Of a DNA stretch of 7,944 nt, positions 4,886 to 7,944 are shown piece by piece. The stretch lies in contig CAYWMN010000176.1 in the NCBI GenBank assembly GCA_964459065.1, positions 1 to 7,944 on the forward strand. The letters run 5' to 3'. Position 1 is the first letter of the stretch. Each line of letters starts with the position of its first letter. This stretch comes from JAMCXS01 sp964459065 (GTDB lineage Bacteria; Acidobacteriota; Terriglobia; UBA7540). Under the pieces are notes generated by a model. The model saw only the letters and a program-made list of their open reading frames with translations. It was not told the origin of the DNA and searched no databases. A program made the translations under genes and the position numbers.

Positions 4886-7092
4886 AGGGAATGGAAAAAC
4901 TTCGGTGTGAGTCCCTGTTGGTGGAAGTCGGCTCGGAGGAGATTCCGGCCCGATTTCTGGAAGCGGCGGAGCAGAGTTTGGGCAAGCGGTTAAAAGATGC
5001 TCTCGATCAGCTCCATCTTTTGCCCCCGGATGCGAGCCCCATCCAGACTTTTTCAACACCGCGGCGGCTGGTCGCCTTAGCTCCGCGAGTTCTGTTCCGC
5101 CAGTCGGATGAAAAAGAAGAAATCCTGGGGCCGCCGGTGAAGGTGGCGTTTGACGCCCAGGGCCGGCCCACCCGCGCCGCCGAGAGTTTTGCCGAGCGCA
5201 ATGGAGTTCCCCTGGCGAGCCTGGTGCGGGTTGAGACTCCCAAAGGCCTCTATTTAGGTCTCCGCCGGAAGGTGCGCGGACGCTTTGCGCGGGAGCTTCT
5301 GGCCGAAGGCCTGCCTGGAATTATCCTGGGCATCGGTTTCCCCAAAAGCATGTATTGGACGATGAAAAGCGGTCCCCGGTTTACCCGGCCCATCCGCTGG
5401 CTGGTGGCGCTGATTGGAGATGGAACGCGTTCGCGGATTATTCCCTTTGAGATTGCCGGTGTCGCTGCCAGGAACTACACCTACGGGCACCGCGTTGCCG
5501 GACCGGCAAGAATCCGGGTCCACGGATTCGAGGAGTTTTCCAGAAAGCTCCAGGAGCGGCTGGTGGAGCTAGACCCGAAAAAGCGGCGCGAACGCGTCCG
5601 GAGCGATCTTAAAGCTTTACTTGAAGGACGAAATCTTGCCGTTGTGGCGGACCCGGCTCTCGAAGACTGGGTTGTCAATTCCACCGAATGGCCTCGGGGC
5701 ATCCTGGGCGGCTTTGACCCGCGTTTCCTTTCGCTGCCGAGGGAAATCCTGGTGACCGTCATGCGCGATCACCAGAAGTACTTTGCCGTCGAGGACGGCG
5801 AGGGCCGGATCCAGCCGAGCTTCATTGCCGTGATGAATGTTGATAGCGACCCGGAGGGATTTATTCGCCAGGGTCACGAGCGGGTTCTCACCGCGCGGTT
5901 CTCCGATGCGGAATTCTTCTGGCAGGCCGACCAGAAACAGCCGCTCTCTGGCCGGATGGAGATCCTGGAGCGGGTGACCTACCAGGCCAGGCTGGGAAGT
6001 TATGCGGACAAGGTCCGGCGCATGGAAGCGCTGGCGCGGGAAATCTGCCGCCAGCTGGAGGCCCAGGGCCGGCTGAGCGAGGAGGAACGAGCCCAGTCGC
6101 TGCGCGCCATTTTTCTTTCGAAGTGCGATCTGACCACCCAGATGGTGGGTGAGTTTCCCGAACTCCAGGGCGTTGTGGGCGGCCTCTATGCGCGGGCCCA
6201 GGGCGAGCCGGAGGCGGTTGCCGACGCCATCTACGACCATTACAAGCCTCAAAACGTGGAAGACGCCTGCCCCCGCAGCGCCGTGGGGGCCGTGGTGTCG
6301 CTGGCCGATAAGCTGGACAGCCTGGTGGCGGGCTTTGCGGCCGGGCTGGAGCCGACCGGGTCGAGCGACCCGTTTGGTTTGCGCCGGGCCGGCAATGGAA
6401 TCATCAAGGTTGCGGTGGAGGCCTTACCCGAATTGGATCTGCTGGCTTTGCTGCGGGCCGCTTGCGCGATGGACTTGGGCCTGCCGCAGACCGAGAATGC
6501 CCCGGAGCGGCTGGCGGAATTTCTGCGCGAGCGCACGGAGTATTACCTGCAGTCGGTTGGCGGGCTCCGGTACGATACCGTGCGGGCGGTGGTCCACGGC
6601 CTGCTGGGATGGTCACGAGCGGCGGCGGCGCTGGAACGGGGCAGGGCGCTCGAGCAGGTTCGCGATACCGAAGACTTTACGGCCCTGGCGGCGGCGGCCA
6701 AGCGCACGCGCAACATTCTGGAAAAGTCGGCCAGGCAGGAGGACTTTGGAAGCGAGGCGCAGGTGGATGCCGGGCTTTTGAAGGCTCCCGAGGAGCGCGA
6801 TCTCTACGAGGCTTATCAGGCTGCGCGAGAAGCGGCCGAGGGCTTTGAGGCGAAGCTCGACTATGGGGCCGCTTTACGGCGGCTTGCCGATCTGCGCCCG
6901 GTGGTCGACCGTTTTTTTGACAAGGTACTGGTGATGGACCAGGACCTTGCGGTGCGGGCCAACCGCCTCCGCCTGCTGGCGGAGCTGCGGCGGACGGCCT
7001 TCGCCCGCTTTGCGGATTTATCTCAAATTGAAAGTAATGCTTCAAGTTCTGTCGGCGCGCCGACATCGGGCTCGGCAAAGCCCGGAACCTAG
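4882..7092 (+). CDS. glyS: Glycine-tRNA ligase beta subunit
   Basis: The beta subunit binds tRNA-Gly and completes the alpha2beta2 synthetase. The frame runs further upstream into glyQ, but family alignment fixes the start close to LLVEVGSEEIPARFLEAA. GTG 4882, overlapping the glyQ stop as GTGA and preceded by AGGAGG, gives 736 residues; ATG 4891 would give 733. Visible landmarks in order are the N-terminal EVGSEEIPARF, the FPKSMYW and FTRPIRWL segments, MRDHQKYF, ARFSDAEFFWQAD, the HD-like region with LSKCDLTTQMVGEFPELQG, LADKLDSLV and DPFGLRRAGNG. The C-terminal DALR-type anticodon-binding domain ends VVDRFFDKVLVM...NRLRLLAEL...FADLSQIE. Usual family members stop about there (E. coli 689 residues). 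Here a Ser/Ala/Gly-rich tail of about 19 residues follows, encoded over two DNA dyads. No frameshift is seen. Confidence 0.97.
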   Translation: MKGMEKLRCESLLVEVGSEEIPARFLEAAEQSLGKRLKDALDQLHLLPPDASPIQTFSTPRRLVALAPRVLFRQSDEKEEILGPPVKVAFDAQGRPTRAAESFAERNGVPLASLVRVETPKGLYLGLRRKVRGRFARELLAEGLPGIILGIGFPKSMYWTMKSGPRFTRPIRWLVALIGDGTRSRIIPFEIAGVAARNYTYGHRVAGPARIRVHGFEEFSRKLQERLVELDPKKRRERVRSDLKALLEGRNLAVVADPALEDWVVNSTEWPRGILGGFDPRFLSLPREILVTVMRDHQKYFAVEDGEGRIQPSFIAVMNVDSDPEGFIRQGHERVLTARFSDAEFFWQADQKQPLSGRMEILERVTYQARLGSYADKVRRMEALAREICRQLEAQGRLSEEERAQSLRAIFLSKCDLTTQMVGEFPELQGVVGGLYARAQGEPEAVADAIYDHYKPQNVEDACPRSAVGAVVSLADKLDSLVAGFAAGLEPTGSSDPFGLRRAGNGIIKVAVEALPELDLLALLRAACAMDLGLPQTENAPERLAEFLRERTEYYLQSVGGLRYDTVRAVVHGLLGWSRAAAALERGRALEQVRDTEDFTALAAAAKRTRNILEKSARQEDFGSEAQVDAGLLKAPEERDLYEAYQAAREAAEGFEAKLDYGAALRRLADLRPVVDRFFDKVLVMDQDLAVRANRLRLLAELRRTAFARFADLSQIESNASSSVGAPTSGSAKPGT
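7051..7064. repeat. 14-bp perfect palindrome in the 3' end of glyS
   Basis: GTCGGCGCGCCGAC reads the same on both strands. It lies in the segment encoding the non-conserved C-terminal tail of GlyS. As RNA it gives a 5-bp GC-rich stem with a 4-nt loop. It is the first of three dyads around the glyS stop. Confidence 0.55.
7067..7084. repeat. 6-bp inverted repeat just before the glyS stop
   Basis: CGGGCT (7067-7072) and AGCCCG (7079-7084) are perfect inverted arms with a 6-nt loop, ending 5 nt before the TAG stop. No T-tract follows. With the neighbouring dyads it may form a 3'-end structure of the glyQS transcript. Confidence 0.45.
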
Positions 7093-7115
7093 GGATAGCC
7101 ATCCAGGTGCCGGTG

Positions 7116-7148
7116 GCCGCAAGCTTCAATCAGCATCGAGCTTGCGGC
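7116..7148. repeat. 10-bp perfect hairpin between glyS and ppdK
   Basis: GCCGCAAGCT (7116-7125) and AGCTTGCGGC (7139-7148) are perfect reverse complements around a 13-nt loop, in the 104-nt gap between glyS and ppdK. It is the strongest hairpin in the window. No T-run follows, so it is not a standard intrinsic terminator. It could be a processing or stability element between cistrons, a leader structure for ppdK, or a factor-assisted terminator. I see no good promoter between it and ppdK. Confidence 0.6.
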
Positions 7149-7196
7149 GCAGTTAGGGCCGCTTACGGATACCCAAGGACAAGGAGAGTACTCAAT

Positions 7197-7944
7197 ATGG
7201 AAAAGTACGTTTATTTCTTCGGTGATGGAAAAGCCGACGGCCACGGGACCATGAAGGGCGTCCTGGGCGGCAAGGGAGCCGGTTTGGCGGAGATGACCAA
7301 TGCCGGCCTGCCGGTCCCTCCGGGATTTACGATTGGGACCGCGGCTTGTCTGGCTTATTTTGATAATGGCAATCGTTTGCCGGATGCGGTGAAATCTCAA
7401 ACCCATGAAGCGCTTGAGAGGCTGGAAGCTCTTCTCAATCAGAAGCTTGGCAATTCCGAAAATCCTCTGCTGGTTTCGGTTCGCTCCGGCGCCAAGTTTT
7501 CAATGCCCGGAATGATGGATACCATCCTGAATTTGGGGATGAACGACACCTCCGTAAAGGCCGTGGCTCGCAAGACGGACAATGAGCGGTTTGCTTATGA
7601 CAGCTACCGGCGGTTCATTCAGATGTTCGGCAACGTGGTGCTCGAAATGTCCAAGGATGACTTTGAAGACATCCTGACCGCCCAGAAGAAGAAGCGCCGC
7701 ACCAAGCTCGATACGGATCTTACCGCCGATGATTTCAAGCAGGTGATCGAGGGCTATAAAAAGATCATTCGAAAGAAGACCGGGAAGAGCTTCCCGCAGG
7801 ATCCCCTCTCGCAGCTCAAAATGGCGATTGAGGCCGTCTTCCGGTCCTGGCACAACCCGCGCGCCATGACTTACCGCCGCATGAATAGAATTCCTGATAA
7901 CCTCGGGACGGGCGTGAACGTCCAGACCATGGTCTTTGGCAACA
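7197..7944 (+). CDS. ppdK: Pyruvate phosphate dikinase, N-terminal part
   Basis: The enzyme interconverts pyruvate, ATP and phosphate with phosphoenolpyruvate, AMP and pyrophosphate in the cytoplasm. It serves gluconeogenesis or pyrophosphate-linked glycolysis. Only the first 249 codons are present; the frame runs off the right edge (the full family is about 870-900 residues). The ATP-grasp N-terminal domain is clear: LGGKGAGLAEM (23-33) with Lys26, PVPPGFTIGTAAC, LLVSVRSGA with Arg96, and MPGMMDTILNLG (103-114). FAYDSYRRFIQMF, LTADDFK, VFRSWHNPRAMTYRRMN and GTGVNVQTMVFGN follow. Lys26 and Arg96 align with the ATP-binding Lys22 and Arg92 of the Clostridium symbiosum enzyme. AAGGAG at 7181-7186, 10 nt before the ATG, supports the start. 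It lies 104 nt after glyS on the same strand. The swivelling His domain and pyruvate-binding barrel are outside the window. Confidence 0.96.
   Translation, partial: MEKYVYFFGDGKADGHGTMKGVLGGKGAGLAEMTNAGLPVPPGFTIGTAACLAYFDNGNRLPDAVKSQTHEALERLEALLNQKLGNSENPLLVSVRSGAKFSMPGMMDTILNLGMNDTSVKAVARKTDNERFAYDSYRRFIQMFGNVVLEMSKDDFEDILTAQKKKRRTKLDTDLTADDFKQVIEGYKKIIRKKTGKSFPQDPLSQLKMAIEAVFRSWHNPRAMTYRRMNRIPDNLGTGVNVQTMVFGN

Noticed and set aside
5617..6252. 211-codon minus-strand frame within glyS
   Set aside because: Lies wholly antisense to conserved GlyS sequence and shows no recognisable domain.
6149..6781. 210-codon plus-strand frame inside glyS
   Set aside because: Frame-shifted copy of glyS, rich in Trp/Arg/Cys as expected of an off-frame translation of GC-rich DNA.

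Overview
This 7.9 kb window looks like ordinary chromosomal DNA from a moderately GC-rich, free-living bacterium. The order recO-glyQ-glyS-ppdK, a two-subunit (alpha2beta2) glycyl-tRNA synthetase, and an MscL channel with a C-terminal zinc ribbon all resemble what I remember of Acidobacteriota. That assignment is an inference; the window has no rRNA or other decisive marker. I see no phage, transposase, CRISPR array, tRNA or rRNA.

Layout. (1) At 1-948 (+) is the 3' part of a family 4 glycosyltransferase gene whose start lies off the left edge. (2) At 949-1212 is a convergent intergenic gap holding three separate inverted repeats. (3) At 1213-2665 three genes read leftward: mscL (osmotic safety valve), an unrecognised four-helix membrane protein with an acidic tail, and a PilZ-domain protein (likely c-di-GMP-binding family). 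The membrane-protein gene has a good sigma70-like promoter with a dyad filling its spacer. (4) At 2666-3155 is a divergent, G-tract-rich, non-coding region with one canonical G-quadruplex motif, a perfect DnaA-box 9-mer and a near match. (5) At 3156-7092 (+) are recO (recombinational repair), glyQ and glyS (alpha and beta subunits of glycine-tRNA ligase, overlapping by 4 nt). (6) At 7197 to the right edge is the N-terminal third or less of pyruvate phosphate dikinase (ppdK), preceded by a run of dyads around the glyS stop codon.

How the genes work together. glyQ and glyS encode one enzyme and are translationally coupled. recO and ppdK are neighbours by conserved gene order rather than by an obvious shared pathway. 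The mscL, membrane-protein and PilZ genes share an orientation, but separate promoters are likely.

I did not find a convincing new multi-gene system. The points most worth a second look are: tryptophan in place of the class II motif-3 arginine in GlyQ (codon 4469-4471), the G-quadruplex-rich region upstream of recO, the 12-bp paired inverted repeat at 996-1069, the dyad inside the promoter at 2258-2286, and the hairpin cluster at the glyS-ppdK junction.
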